Shown here in pieces: positions 10,070 through 22,408 of a stretch of DNA of 64,000 bases (positions are counted from its first letter, which is position 1; each line of letters begins with the position of its first letter). Both the position numbers and the translations under genes were made by a program. The DNA comes from Clitoria ternatea (taxonomy: Eukaryota; Streptophyta; Magnoliopsida; Fabales; Fabaceae). The notes below the pieces were generated by a model. It did not search any database and was not told the origin of the DNA. It was given only the letters and a program-made list of their open reading frames with translations. The stretch lies in the NCBI GenBank assembly GCA_037962975.1, contig CM075669.1:244999351-245063350 (forward strand). Reading direction: 5' to 3'.

Positions 10070-10237
10070 CCATGAATCCCTACACTTTCATGGCTCCTGT
10101 AGAAATAAGTATACCAGTAGGAATTTACACAATCATGGATCCCTACACTTCCATGGTTCTTGTGAAAATAGGGCTTAAACTCATCATAAAGTAACCCCCC
10201 ACCAGGGTAGGCAATCATGGAACCCCTAAATTCCATG
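10070..10237 (-). repeat. Hairpin cluster in the element A 3' LTR
   Basis: Stems are CCATGAA/TTCATGG (10070-10093), CATGGA/TCCATG (10134-10155) and CATGGAA/TTCCATG (10216-10237). Plus-strand loops contain CCCTACA or CCCTAAA. Between units the same stem position is A-T in one hairpin and G-C in another, which keeps pairing. Confidence 0.75.
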
Positions 10238-10539
10238 GTGCGTCCAAATGCTTATGATGCATGAATGCCTTTAATTCTCTTTATCATTTAACATACCATG
10301 ATATATCAATTTCCAAAACCACTTGGAAAAACACAAGTCCTCAAAGGACACATCATATATAATAATTTTCAGAATCATGGATTTACTGTTTCAACCACAT
10401 ATATCAATAACCGTAAGGCATTCATGTATATATATTAATTTAGTCATTCATAATTATTCACCACCAAAATACACAAACTGAATGATGCTCATTAGACACT
10501 CATAAACATTCATAATACTTCATAATCACTCAAGAATTC

Positions 10540-12455
10540 AATAATAATTTGTTACCCATAGGGAAAATATCATTTTTATCCATAATAACCATTATAAGCA
10601 AATTTCAGCATTTCCAACAGCAACATACGTTAGTAAAACAGTCATAACATGAGCAAATCAAATCCTTTTCATGTGATTCCACTTTCTATAGCTCAATAAC
10701 ATAAATATCTACAACTTTCATGAAGACCATAAATTCAAATTCTAAACAGAAACATCACTTATTCACAGAATACAAAACTGCCTCAAAGAGGATTTTTAAA
10801 ACGTACACAGGTTAGTATTTTCAATGTTTCTGGAGCTACAAAAACAATTTTGGCATGAAACCAGTTCTAAATTATTATTAAGACAAATATCTACAACTTT
10901 TATGAAGGCACCAACCACTAATTCTCACCACAAAATTCCCAGTTTTAAAAATAAGATTCGGATTTCATAGTTAACAGATTTTCATCATGAACATACTTCT
11001 GTATTTTGAGCATATCTAGAGCTACAAGCATCTTTTTAACTCAAAACCACTTTCTATAGATTCCTAACATAAATATATACAACTTTCATGAAGACATCAA
11101 GGTCTAAAAACGTATGTATAATTCCCAGAATATTCATATATGCACAAAACACAAGATAAGTATTTCAATCGGACATGCTGTAGTATTTTGATCATAACTC
11201 ATGCTATATATATCCAATTCCATCGGTTCAGGTCTCAAAATTCACATAACAATAATATCTACAACTTTGATGAAGACACCGATCACTAATTCTCACCACA
11301 AAATTCTCAGTTTTAAAAATAATATACGTATCTCAAGGTAACAGATTTACAGCTTGAACATACTTCAGTATTTTAGGTATAACTTGAGCTACAAAAATTA
11401 TTTTGACTTGAAACCACTTTCTACAGATCTATAACACAAATATCTACAACTTTCATGAAGATATCAAAGGCTGATTATGCATGTATAAGTCCCAGAATTT
11501 TAATATATACATAAAACATAGGATAAATATTCCACACGGACATGATGTAGTATTTTGGCTATAACTTTTGCTATACATATTTAAATTAATTGATTTAGGT
11601 CTCAAAATTCAGATAACAAAAAGATCTACAACTTTTATGAAGAAGTCAGAATCAAATTCACACGTTTTCAATTTCAAAACTGAGCAACAATATACGAAAT
11701 TAAAACTGGAATCCTAGAACAGCATACAATTCTACCCATTTCATAGTTATTCACAACCCTGTCCCCTCTTACCTTAATGGAGGTTCCTAAAGTGGTTGAA
11801 AGTGTTGTATTATTGTCCTAGCTTCAGATCAAGAGTGAAATTGATGGAGAAAGTGAAAGAAAATAAGAGAGAGACTTCACTAACTTTAGCTTATTCTAAG
11901 AATTCAGACTTGGGAACAAGATGTAGTGTTGATTTAATGATGCAAATGACAAGTGGGGGACAAGATTTTCATAATGGGATTATAGTGGGATGTTAGGTGC
12001 ATGAATTATGGTGATAATGGAGGTTTTAGGTGAGAAAAATGAGCTGGATTGTTGACCATTTCCGCAGCCTACATAATGTAGTTTGTTTGATTGAAGTAAA
12101 TATCAATTCTGACACTGTTTTGGTATTTTAGGCATATCTCTCTCATATCTTAATGGATTTTAACAAATTTGGTCTTGTTGGAAAGCTAAGACAACTAGGA
12201 ACAACTTTGTAGTTTATCACGTTTTCAAATTCGGACTCTAACAAGGTATTAAAATTTCTACAAGATGATATGATTGAAGTAAAATATCAATTCTGACACT
12301 ATTTTGGTATTTTGGGCATATCTCTCTCATATCTTAATAGAATTTAACAAATTTAGTCTTGTTGGAAAGATAAGAAAAATAGGAACAACTTTGTAGTTAA
12401 CCACATTTCTAAATTTGGACTCTAACTAACAATTAGAATGTGTACAAGATGACGC
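10540..12455 (-). repeat. ~183-bp diverged monomer array in LTR A
   Basis: The anchor phrase TCTACAACTTTCATGAAGA recurs near 10708, 10887, 11071, 11251, 11440 and 11622. At the right end, two clearer copies start at 12089 and 12272, exactly 183 bp apart. The same array is at about 18469-20384 in the other LTR. Confidence 0.75.
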
Positions 12456-12717
12456 ATTTTGAGTGGAGTATGTGGCAATTTGAGTGGAGTAATTGGAAAA
12501 GCCAAGGAAATTAATAACTAAGGAAATAGGTAATAAATTATTTGATTAACTTTTACCAAAGGTATAAAGTTAAAATTATTTACCATGGTAAAAGGTTAAA
12601 TTGAAGATGTTGTCCTAACCAAAAATTTATGTAGAAAGTTGAGATAAAATGGATAATATCATTGATGGTCTAAATCAAAATGATTATACATGAGAATAAA
12701 ATTTTTAGGATGTTACA

Positions 12718-12730
12718 ATTCTCCCACCCT
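12718..12730 (-). promoter_or_regulatory. Polypurine tract of element A
   Basis: In sense this reads AGGGTGGGAGAAT directly before the 3' LTR, the expected plus-strand primer position. Confidence 0.8.
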
Positions 12731-12770
12731 AATAAAAATTTCGTCCTCGAAATTTAACATAACGCACTCC

Positions 12771-14261
12771 TCAGTGAAACAATTCTGGGTATTGCATCTT
12801 CATAGCATCCTCACGCTCCCAAGTCAGAGTTACATCATTCCCTTGTTTCCATGCAACCTTCACTAATGGTACGTTCTTGTTTCTCAGGTGTTTAATCGAC
12901 CTTTCTATGATCTGTGTGGGTTCTGTGGTCAGATTTTCTTTAACTTCAACATCATCATTAGCAATCACATGAGTGGGGTCTTGTACATACTTCCTCAATT
13001 GTGATACATGAAACACATTGTGCAAATTTGCAAGATGAGGAGGAAGTGCAATCTGATACGCCACTGTACCAATCCTCTTTAGAATTTCATATGGTCCAAT
13101 AAACCTTGGACTTAACTTCTTACTCTTCAATGCTCGGCCAATCCCCTTGTGAGGTGAAACCTTCAAAAATACATGATCACCAACATGGAATTCAAGTGGT
13201 TTCCTCCTTTTATCATAATGGTGCTTCTGTCTATCTTGGGATGCCTTCATCTTCTCTCTGATTACTTCTATTTGTTCAGTAGTCTGCTACACAATTTCAG
13301 GTCCTAACGCCAAACTTTCACCAGTTTCTAACCAACAAAGGGGCGTTCGACACTTTCTACCATACAATGCTTCAAATGGGGCCATACCAATACTGCTATG
13401 GTAACTGTTGTTATACGTGAATTCAATCAGTGAAAGAAATTGCTCCCAACTACCACCATGCTCAAGTACACAAGATCGCAGTAAGTCTTCCAAACTTTGT
13501 ATGGTACGCTCTGACTGTCCATCTGTTTGAGGATGATAAGCTGAACTTAATCGGAGTCTTGAACCCAACTCCTGATGCAAGCTTCCCCAGAATCGGGAAG
13601 TGAACCTCGGATCTCTATCTGACACAATACTGGATGGTACACCATGAAGTCTCACGATCTCTTTCACATATAATAGTGCCAACTTTTATAGAGAATTCTT
13701 CATATTCATCGGAAGGAAGTGAGCAGACTTAGTCAATCTGTCTATAATAACCCAGATTGCATCATTTCCTGAACGTGTTCTTGGTAATCCTGACACAAAG
13801 TCCATTGAAATGTCATCCCATTTCCAGACAGGAATCTCCAATGGTTGTAGTTCACCAGATGGCTTCTGATGTTCCACTTTGGCTTTTTGACACACCAGAC
13901 ATGAAGACACATATTCAGCTATTTCTTTCTTCATCCTTGGCCACCAAAAGCTTTTCTTCAGATCTTGATACATCTTAGTTGATCCAGGATGAATGCTCAA
14001 CATACTTTTATGTGCTTTTTCTAGGATTGTCCTTCTCAGATCAACATCATCTGGTACATAAATTCTGCTTCTGATTCTCCAAATTCCATCTGATCCTTCT
14101 TGTAATCCCATATCCTTTCCATTCGCCTGCAACTCTCTCAACTCCTGTAGTTGCAAGTCCCCTGTCTGCATTTCACCTATCAACTTCAGAAAATCATTGG
14201 TTATTTTCAAAGTTCCCAAAGTCATACTTTTTGAAGATTTCAACTCCACACCCAAGTTCAT
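12771..14261 (-). pseudogene. Element A integrase with chromodomain-like tail
   Basis: In order from 14261: the zinc-binding HHCC module (AHKSMLSIH and CLVCQKAK); the catalytic core with Asp in SMDFVSG, Asp in VSDRDPRF and Glu in HPQTDGQSE; the GPY/F-type module (SPRFIGPYEIL, near 13100); and a tail with HLRNKNVPLVKVAWKQG and TWEREDAMKMQYPELF, a degenerate chromodomain as in chromovirus integrases. The product would insert element cDNA into the nuclear genome. Two in-frame stops break it, near 13683 and near 13287 (the latter apparently CAG to TAG at a conserved Gln). All pieces share one reading frame. Confidence 0.9.
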
Positions 14262-14270
14262 ATCTCTGAA

Positions 14271-15707
14271 CTATTCTATCATCTCCATCTCTTTTACCAT
14301 TAAGGATGCCATATGAATGGATTTCCTGCTAAGTGCATCTGCTACCACATTTTCTTTTCCTGGATAGTACTTCAAATCAAAATCATAATCTTTAAGAAAC
14401 TCCATCCACCTACGCTGTCTCATGTTTAATTCCTTCTGATCGAACAAATACTTTAAGCTCTTGTGGTCACTGAACACTTCAAACTTGACTCCATACAAAT
14501 GGTGTCTCCAGATTTTTAAAGCAAATACCACCGCTGCTAATTCTAGATCATGCGTCGGGTAGTTCATCTCATGTGGTCTCAACTGTCTAGAAGCATAGGC
14601 AACCACCTTCCGTTGTTGCATCAAAACACAACCTAAGCCCATCTTAGAAGCATCGCAATAAACCACAAAGTCTTCTTGTGGATTAGGCAAGGTTAAAACT
14701 GGAGCAGATGTAAGCTTCAATTTTAGTTCTTGGAAACTTTCTTCACATTCTGGCGTCTAAGAAAAGGGTTGATTCTTCCGGGTCAGACGAGTCATTGGTA
14801 GGGCAATTCGAGAAAACCCCTCAATGAATCTCCAATAATATCCGGCTAATCCTAGGAAGCTTTATATCTCAGTGACTGAAGTAGGTCTCTCCCAGTTTAT
14901 TACAGCTTCTATTTTAGAAGGATCCACAGACACTCCTTTGCTTCAGATTACATGGCCTAGGAACTTTACCTCTTCCAACCAGAATTCACATTTAGACAAC
15001 TTAGCATACAACTGCTTCTCTTTTAGGATCTGCAATACCACTCGAAGGTGTTTTTCATGCTCTTCCTATGTCTTGGAATAAATCAGAATGTCATCAATGA
15101 AGATAATAACAAACTGATCCAAGTATGAATGAAACACTCGATTCATGTAATCCATGAATACAGCTGGGGCATTGGTTACTCCGAAGGGCATCACAAGATA
15201 CTCGTAATGACCATAGCGTGTTCTAAATACCGTCTTTGGAATATCCTCAGACTTGACACGAATCTAATGATAACCTGATCATAGATCAATTTTAGAAAAT
15301 ACTGCAGCACCTCTCAATTGATCTATCAAATCATCAATTCTAGGCAAAGGATATCTATTCTTCACCGTCAATTTGTTCAACTGACGATAATCTACACATA
15401 ATCTCATGCTTCCATCTTTCTTCTTGACAAGTAATACTGGCGCTCCCCATGGTGACACACTAGGCCTGATGAAATGTTTCTCCAACAACTCCTCAATTTG
15501 CTTCTTTAGTTCTGCCAGTTCAATAGGTGACATATGATATGGGGCCTTAGATACTGGTTCTGCTCCTGGAATTAAATCAATTGAGAATTCTATCTTGTGT
15601 TCTGGAGGTAAACTTGAGACATCCTCAGGAAATACTTCAGGGAATTCAGAAACAACTGGCATTTTGATTGCTTTAGATTCATCATCTCCTTTGGAAAGAG
15701 TAAACAA
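14271..15707 (-). pseudogene. Element A reverse transcriptase and RNase H
   Basis: The RT opens with FPEVFPED and the block GAPVLLVKKKDGSMRLCVDY. The catalytic block is FIDDILIYS, encoded near 15075-15100, with Phe-Ile-Asp-Asp as usual in plant Ty3 elements. RNase H (14720-14271) shows VYCDASKMGLGCVL, SDHKSLKYLF and NVVADALSRK, covering the usual acidic and His positions. Stops interrupt RT at 15279-15281 (conserved Arg, CGA to TGA), 15264-15266 (conserved Gln, CAG to TAG), near 15068, 14946, 14863 and 14758, and at 14271. The pieces stay in one frame, so decay here is by substitution, not indels. Confidence 0.9.
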
Positions 15708-15716
15708 GGCAAATAA

Positions 15717-16538
15717 TTAAATTTCACCTTGTAAGGTAAAGATCTTGAGATTGTCAGAAATAAGATTTTCTTCTGATGGAAATATCACGGTCTTGTTATG
15801 ACAATCCACCAAGACTCGATTCGCTGATAACCAGTTCATCCCTAGAATTACTTCTAGATCCTTCAAAGGTAAACAAACAAGATCTACAAGGAAATTTCTA
15901 CCTTCTATGAGCATAGAACAATCGCTACACACCTTAGTAGTCCTAAGTTGTGTACCGGTGGGAGTGGAAACAGTCAGATCATATATCATAGACTTCACAG
16001 GTAGTTGAAGACGTCTGACACACTCCTCAGAAATAAAAGAATGAGTAGCACCAGAATCAAACAACACAGATAAAATAGTACCATTGATCTCACACTTACT
16101 TTGCACAAGATCGTCTGCTTGGTCTGCCTTTGAACCACTGATGGCAAAGACTCTCCCTGTTGCCAGTTGTAATCTTTGGTCTGTTGACCCCCTATTCTGT
16201 CTTGGAGGTTGATCAGCACTAGTGTTTCCTCCATGACCTCCCTGATAATCAGAACCTCTTTGATTATTCATAGTGTTGTTGTTGTTTTGGAGGTTCTGAG
16301 GGCAATTAGGACTGATGTGACCTTTCTGATTACAACGATAGCAAGTGACATCTTCAAGACGTCTGTTACAATCACGTATGTGATGGTTACCTCCGCACTT
16401 TAGACATCTCATATTGTTACGTCTTTCAAAAGATGATGATGATGATCCTCCCTTGAAACGACTTTGATAGAACGATCCCCTCCTTTTGAAAGCAACGGGT
16501 TGAGGTCTCGGTTGTCTATTGGCCTTTTCTTGTGCCAA
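15717..16538 (-). pseudogene. Element A nucleocapsid and aspartic protease
   Basis: After an Arg/Gln-rich stretch come two CCHC zinc knuckles, CLKCGGNHHIRDC and CYRCNQKGHISPNC, which bind element RNA. The protease active site is DSGATHSF with the following block VILGMNWL. A TAA at 15717-15719 separates it from the RT part, in the same frame. Upstream it is cut off from gag by a TGA near 16567 and a frameshift near 16690. Confidence 0.9.
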
Positions 16539-16636
16539 CCTGGCTTGGTGATTTACTTCAAAAATTCAGCATTTATTAATCAAGATGGGGAAACTCCGAA
16601 TTTCTTGATATCCGATAGCCTCTTTGATTTCAAGAT

Positions 16637-17167
16637 TCAGCCCGTTCTCGAATTTGACACATTTTGAGGCTTCAGCACCAGCCTGTTGAAAAGGGGGTAA
16701 AAGAGAGATAATTCTTCAAATTTTGCAGCATACTCACCAACAGACATTGAGCCTTGTTTCAGCTCCATAAATTCCAGCTCTTTTCGGCTTTTCACACTCG
16801 CTGGAAAATATTTCTCCAGGAAACAGTCTTTGAAGTTGATCCAGTCCAAAGGTCTGTCGGTTTCAATCATACGAGTTCTGGCATGTATCCACCAGTTTTC
16901 TGCTTCTTCAACCATCATATAAGTGGCATACTCCACCTTTTCGAATTCTGTGCAGAGCAAGGCTCGGAAGATGTGCTTCATTTCCTTAACCCATAGGTAT
17001 GCTACCTCCGGATTATAACCTCCTTTGAATTGTGATGGCTTCCTTTTTAGGAAGTGATCTAACCCGTGAAGTCCTCCAGTACTTTTCGGTTGATTTTGTC
17101 TTTCTGTGGCTTCAGCCAAGCGGTTGAAAGCAGCTGCCATATCGTTGTTGTTGTTGTTTCTTGCCAT
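16637..17167 (-). pseudogene. Element A gag (capsid region), frameshifted
   Basis: The protein starts at 17167 with MARNNNNND and contains the retrotransposon gag signature: FLKRKPSQFKGG, EAENWW, FLEKYFPASVKSRKELEF and LKQGSMSVGEYAAKFEEL. The frame is lost near 16690-16700, where a run of G in the plus sequence GGGGGT suggests a one-base slip. In the other frame the expected block (SKCVKFENGL, then GYQEIRSFP) continues to the knuckle region. The start lies about 300 bp after the PBS, as expected for a gag start. Confidence 0.9.
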
Positions 17168-17463
17168 CCTACATTTGTAGTTTGGTTTATACTAATTCTA
17201 AGGGAAAATATGTCGTATATATATATATAATATTATAACGTAACTATAAGTATTCTACAATTTATCAGATAAGTAATAAGTCATATAATATACATTTATC
17301 ATATTATCAAGTAAGTAATCAAACAAGTCATTTTGCAATTTATCAGTTAGGCACAAATCATATAGTACACACTTAACATATTATCAAACAAGTAATCAAA
17401 CAATTCACGTAATATATCAAGAACAATACATGTTACATCAATTGGTCCTGAATTTTTGAAAAC

Positions 17464-17475
17464 GCTCTGATACCA
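17464..17475 (-). promoter_or_regulatory. Element A primer-binding site (tRNA-iMet)
   Basis: Sense TGGTATCAGAGC, a few bases inside the 5' LTR edge at 17480; the standard plant initiator-Met primer site. Confidence 0.9.
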
Positions 17476-17479
17476 CCAA

Positions 17480-20400
17480 TGTGACGTCCCGTGTAGTTTT
17501 TCGAATAAATTTTTCGCATTTTTAAAAGATCATTTTAAAATTCATAAATTAAATTCAGAGTTCACGTAGTAGTTGGTAATTGCGGAATATTATAATACAT
17601 ACTAGTCGTGAATAATTAAATTCGATAAAACATTTAAGTAGCGGAAACGATTTAGAAAAATAACGGTACATGATACGTTATACTTATTACAACCCATAAA
17701 ATCAAAGTCCAAGTAATAGTTCATATAGACATCAATCATGGCATCACTCTTCATTCTGCGTGGCATTCACTGTAAAAATTAATGTAAGAGTGAGACAGAA
17801 TATAGAATAAATATAAAATAAATAAAATTACACAATCACAATCAACAAACCATAATGATATGATGAATATGCCAAACAAATTCATTTATATTTAATAAGT
17901 CTTTAATTTAGTCCAATGATATCATGCTGGATCCATTTGGTTTGGTGGAAATACTGCAGTAAAAAGTCTCATAGAGACTCCAGTAGGAATTAACATAACC
18001 ATGAATCCCTACACTTTCATGGCTCCTGCAGAAATAAGTATACCAATAGGAATTTACACAACCATGGATCCCTACACTTCCATGGTTCTTGTGAAAATAG
18101 GGCTTAAACTCATCATAGAGTAACCCCCCACCAGGGTAGGCAATCGTGGAACCCCTAAATTCCATGGTGCGTCCAAATGCTTATGATGCATGAATGCCTT
18201 TAATTCTCTTTATCATTTAACATACCATGATATATCAATTTCCAAAACCACTTGGAAAAACACAAGTCCTCAAAGGACACATCATATATAATAATTTTCA
18301 GAATCATGGATTTACTGTTTCAACCACATATATCAATAACCGTAAGGCATTCATGTATATATATTAATTTAGTCATTCATAATTATTCACCACCAAAATA
18401 CACAAACTGAATGATGCTCATTAGACACTCATAAACATTCATAATACTTCATAATCACTTAAGAATTCAATAATAATTTGTTACCCATAGGGAAAATATC
18501 ATTTTTATCCATAATAGCCATTATAAGCAAATTTCAGCATTTCCAACAGCAACATACGTTAGTAAAACAGTCATAACATAAGCAAATCAAATCCTTTTCA
18601 TGTGATTCCACTTTAAATAGCTCAATAACATAAATATCTACAACTTTCATGAAGACCATAAATTCAAATTCTAAACAGAAACATCACTTATTCACAGAAT
18701 ACAAAACTGCCTCAAAGAGGATTTTTAAAACGTACACAGGTTAGTATTTTCAACGTTTCTGGAGCTACAAAAACAATTTTGGCATGAAAAAAGTTCTAAA
18801 TTATTATTAAGACAAATATCTACAACTTTTATGAAGGCACCAACCACTAATTCTCACCACAAAATTCCCAGTTTTAAAAATAAGATTCGGATTTCATAGT
18901 TAACAGATTTTCATCATGAACATACTTCTGTATTTTGAGCATATCTAGAGCTACAAGCATCTTTTTAACTCAAAACCACTTTCTATAGATTCCTAACATA
19001 AATATATACAACTTTCATGAAGACATCAAGATCTAAAAACATATGTATAATTCCCAGAATACTCATATATGCACAAAACACAAGATAAGTATTTCAATCG
19101 GACATGCTGTAGTATTTTGATCATAACTCATGCTATATATATCCAATTCAGTCGGTTCAGGTCTCAAAATTCACATAACAAGAAGATCTACAACTTTGAT
19201 GAAGACACCAATCACTAATTCTCACCACAAAATTCCCAGTTTTAAAAATAAAATACGTATCTTAAGTTAACAGATTTTCAGCTTGAACATACTTCAGTAT
19301 TTTAGGTATAACTTGAGCTACAAAAATCATTTTGACTTGAAACCACTTTCTACAGATCTATAACACAAATATCTACAAATTTCATGAAGACATTAAATGC
19401 TGATTATGCATGTATAAGTCCCAGAATTTTAATATATACATAAAATATAGGATAAATATTCCACACGGACATGCTGTAGTATTTTGGCTATAACTTTTGC
19501 TATACATATTCAAATTAATTGATTCAGGTCTCAAAATTTAGATAACAAAAAGATCTACAACTTTCATGAAGAAGTCAGAATCAAATTCACACGTTTTAAA
19601 TTTCAAACCTGAGCAAAAATATACGAAATTAAAACTGGAATCCTAGAACAGCATACAATTCTACCCATTTCATAGTTATTCACAACCCTGTCCCCTCTTA
19701 CCTTAATGGAGGTTCCTAAAGTGGTTGAAAGTGTTGTATTATTGTCCTAGCTTCAGATCAAGAGTGAAATTGATGGAGAAAGTGAAAGAAAATAAGAGAG
19801 AGACTTCACTAACTTTAGCTTGTTCTAAGAATTCAGACTTGGGAACAAGATGTAGTGTTGATTTAATGATGCAAATGACAAGTGGGGGACAAGATTTTCA
19901 TAATGGGATTGTAGTTGGATGTTAGGTGCATGAATTATGGTGATAATGGAGGTTTTAGGTGAGAAAAATGAGCTGGATTGTTGACCATTTCCGCAGCCTA
20001 CATAATGTAGTTTGTTTGATTGAAGTAAATATCAATTCTGACACTGTTTTGGTATTTTAGGCATATCTCTCTCATATCTTAATGGATTTTAACAAATTTG
20101 GTCTTGTTGGAAATCTAAGACAACGAGAAACAACTTTGTAGTTTACCACGTTTTCAAATTCGGACTCTAACAAGGTATTACAATATGTACAAGATGATAT
20201 GATTGAAGTAAAATATCAATTCTGACACTATTTCGGTATTTTGGGCATATCTCTCTCATATCTTAATGGAATTTAACAAATTTGGTCTTGTTGGAAAGAT
20301 AAGAAAAATATGAACAACTTTGTAGTTAACCACATTTCTAAATTCCGACTCTAAATAACAATTAGAATGTGTACAAGATGACGCATTTTGAGTGGAGTAT

Positions 20401-20646
20401 GTGGCAATTTGATGAGAGTAATTGGAAAAGCCAAGGAAATTAATAACTAAGGAAATAGGTAATAAATTATTTGATTAACTTTTACCAAAGGTATAAAGTT
20501 AAAATTATTTACCATGGTAAAAGGTTAAATTGAAGATGTTGTCCTAACCAAAAATTTATGTAGAAAGTTGAGATAAAATGAATAATATCATTGATGGTCT
20601 AAATCAAAATGATTATACATGAGAATAAAATTTTTAGGATGTTACA
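17480..20646 (-). mobile_element. Element A 5' LTR
   Basis: This copy is identical in length (3167 bp) to the left LTR and differs by scattered substitutions. Hairpins are at 17999-18166, monomers at about 18469-20384. In the second hairpin this copy has the full CCATGGA/TCCATGG stem, one pair longer than the left LTR. Confidence 0.92.
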
Positions 20647-20651
20647 CGATC

Positions 20652-22020
20652 TGACATAACTCAGAAAATAAGTCCACTCGGAACCGCTGGTCTTTCATCA
20701 CTCAGAAAAGCTTAACTTCCCTTCACTCAGGAAAGATTCACTCATATCTTCACTCGGGAGCACAGTTATCTTTCTTCACTTGGAATTTAAGCCATAGCTC
20801 ACTCGGAGTCGCTCCAACATTTCCACTCGGAAGTAAGTCTCTCGGTTATTCTTCACTCAGAGAAATGGAGAATATTCACTTGAGCATAATGAACACCAAA
20901 TCAATCGGCTCTTGCTCAGGTAAGGAGGAATCCACTCGGCTAGCTTCACCCGGTATACGACTCTGCTACTGTAATACAAATCCACTTATAAAGTAAACAC
21001 CAAGCATTTAACATCAAGAATTTATACTCACTTCGCACAGCATTACCGATTTGAATTTATTTCATTATACTAGTAACACTGTAGCATAAAACACTCGGAA
21101 AACTCAATACATATAAATTACAATGCATTCACATTCACTCGGTGCCTTGGCATCAATCCCCCCCGCTCGGCACACCTCCATGGCTCCGACCTCCTCCCTG
21201 TCACTGGTTACTAAAAATTGAAAACAACAGCAAGGGTGAGTGTTTAGCATCATAATTAATCTAGAACGGAATTCAAATAAAACACGAGTAGAAACTCTGT
21301 CCGATTGGTTATTCCTCACACTGCATATTTCACTCAGCAAGCAACTTACTCGGCAATATACTCTCTCGGCAATATGTCCATTAACACTCATCACTATAGT
21401 AATTCACTCTCAGCAGTATAACAACTCTCCTTCGACCATCTTAATAAGTAATTTCCACTCAGTAAATATAACAATTCTTCCACTCGAAAAATATAGTAAT
21501 CCCTCAGCAAAGATATGAAATTACACTCAGCAATTACATCTATTCATTCAGCAATGATTTAAACTTTCGTTCAGCAATTATAACCAATTTTACCACTCGG
21601 TGAATATAACATCACTCAGGAATTATTTAAATTTTCATTCGGCAATTAAAACCATTTGCACTCATCAATACATCAAATCATTCCCAGCAAATATATATCA
21701 AATTCTCACTTGGCAATCATAACAAATTAACACTCGGTAATCATAACAATTCATGTTCAGCAATTATAATACATCATACTCGGCAATTATGTTCATCTTC
21801 ATTCAGCAAATATAACAATTTACACTCGTCAAATACAAAAAATTGTCCCTCGGCAAATACAACACCATACTCATAAATTTTCACTCGGATAATATGACAT
21901 CTCACTCAGCAAGTACAAAACATCATGCTCATTAAATATATCAAAATCTCATTCGGTAATCATAACAAACTTCACTCGGCAAGTATAGCAAACTGCACTC
22001 GGTAAATATACACCACAACT
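20652..22020 (-). repeat. CCGAGTGA-type array in LTR B (left copy)
   Basis: The plus strand shows TCACTCGG, CACTCAGC, CACTCGGTAA and similar words every 20-40 bp, often followed by CAATTATAAC-like spacers, so the sense strand carries CCGAGTGA. The right copy lies at about 29250-30610. Weak tandem structure: CACTCGGCAATTATAACA-like units. Confidence 0.8.
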
Positions 22021-22104
22021 AATAATTCATCAAATTACAAGTCACAACTGACTCTCATAAAATCGACTCCTAGTATCCGGATACTAAAGGATTGGCCTTC
22101 AGTT

Positions 22105-22408
22105 GGGAGTCCGACTTGACATCCCGTGAACCCGACTTGGTTCACCGAGCCCGACTTGGCTCCCCCTCAACCACTAGGTCAAAGACCATTGGGTAGCTTA
22201 ACTGGGTCTGACTTGACCACAAAAGCCAAAAATACAGGGTAATATATACCGTCGGCCATCCCATACCACATAATCACATCTCAATCATTTCATACTATCA
22301 ACAATCAACAAATACAACCACCAGAACTCGCATATGCTCATAACACAGGGTGACCGACTTGTCAAACCCTTTCATCACATTGCCACTAGGCGACCTGCTT
22401 GTCAAGCC
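22105..22408 (-). repeat. Hairpin array with shared loop in LTR B (left copy)
   Basis: Seven stem-loops, plus-strand notation. 22105-22125: GGGA-GTC/GAC-A-TCCC. 22126-22145: GTGAACC/GGTTCAC. 22147-22162: GAGCC/GGCTC. 22177-22187: GGTC/GACC with loop AAA. 22205-22218: GGTC/GACC. 22348-22369: GGG-TGAC/GTCA-AA-CCC. 22389-22408: GGC-GAC/GTC-AA-GCC. Six of the seven have a six-base loop: CGACTT in four, TGACTT once, CTGCTT once. The last two share the same AA bulge. The stems differ while loop and bulge are kept, so the shape rather than the sequence appears conserved. Confidence 0.8.

Larger units (their letters stand above)
9551..12717 (-). mobile_element. Element A 3' LTR
   Basis: This is the left copy, preceded in sense by the polypurine tract at 12718-12730. 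It contains the hairpin cluster at 10070-10237, an array of about 183-bp monomers from about 10540 to 12455, and no CCGAGTGA array. Short open frames such as 9979-10236 and 11796-11996 recur identically placed in the other LTR and cross repeats; they are not genes. Confidence 0.92.
9551..20646 (-). mobile_element. Ty3/gypsy element A (Tekay/Del-like), full length
   Basis: Both LTRs are exactly 3167 bp (9551-12717 and 17480-20646), begin TGTGACGTCC and end GATGTTACA in plus orientation. The TSD is CGATC at 9546-9550 and 20647-20651. By eye the LTRs differ at about one or two percent of positions, so the insertion is fairly recent. The internal part (12718-17479) encodes gag, CCHC knuckles, aspartic protease, RT, RNase H, integrase and a chromodomain-like tail on the minus strand, inactivated by one frameshift and several stops. 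Long LTRs, tRNA-Met PBS and the C-terminal chromodomain-like module favour the Tekay/Del clade. Confidence 0.93.
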
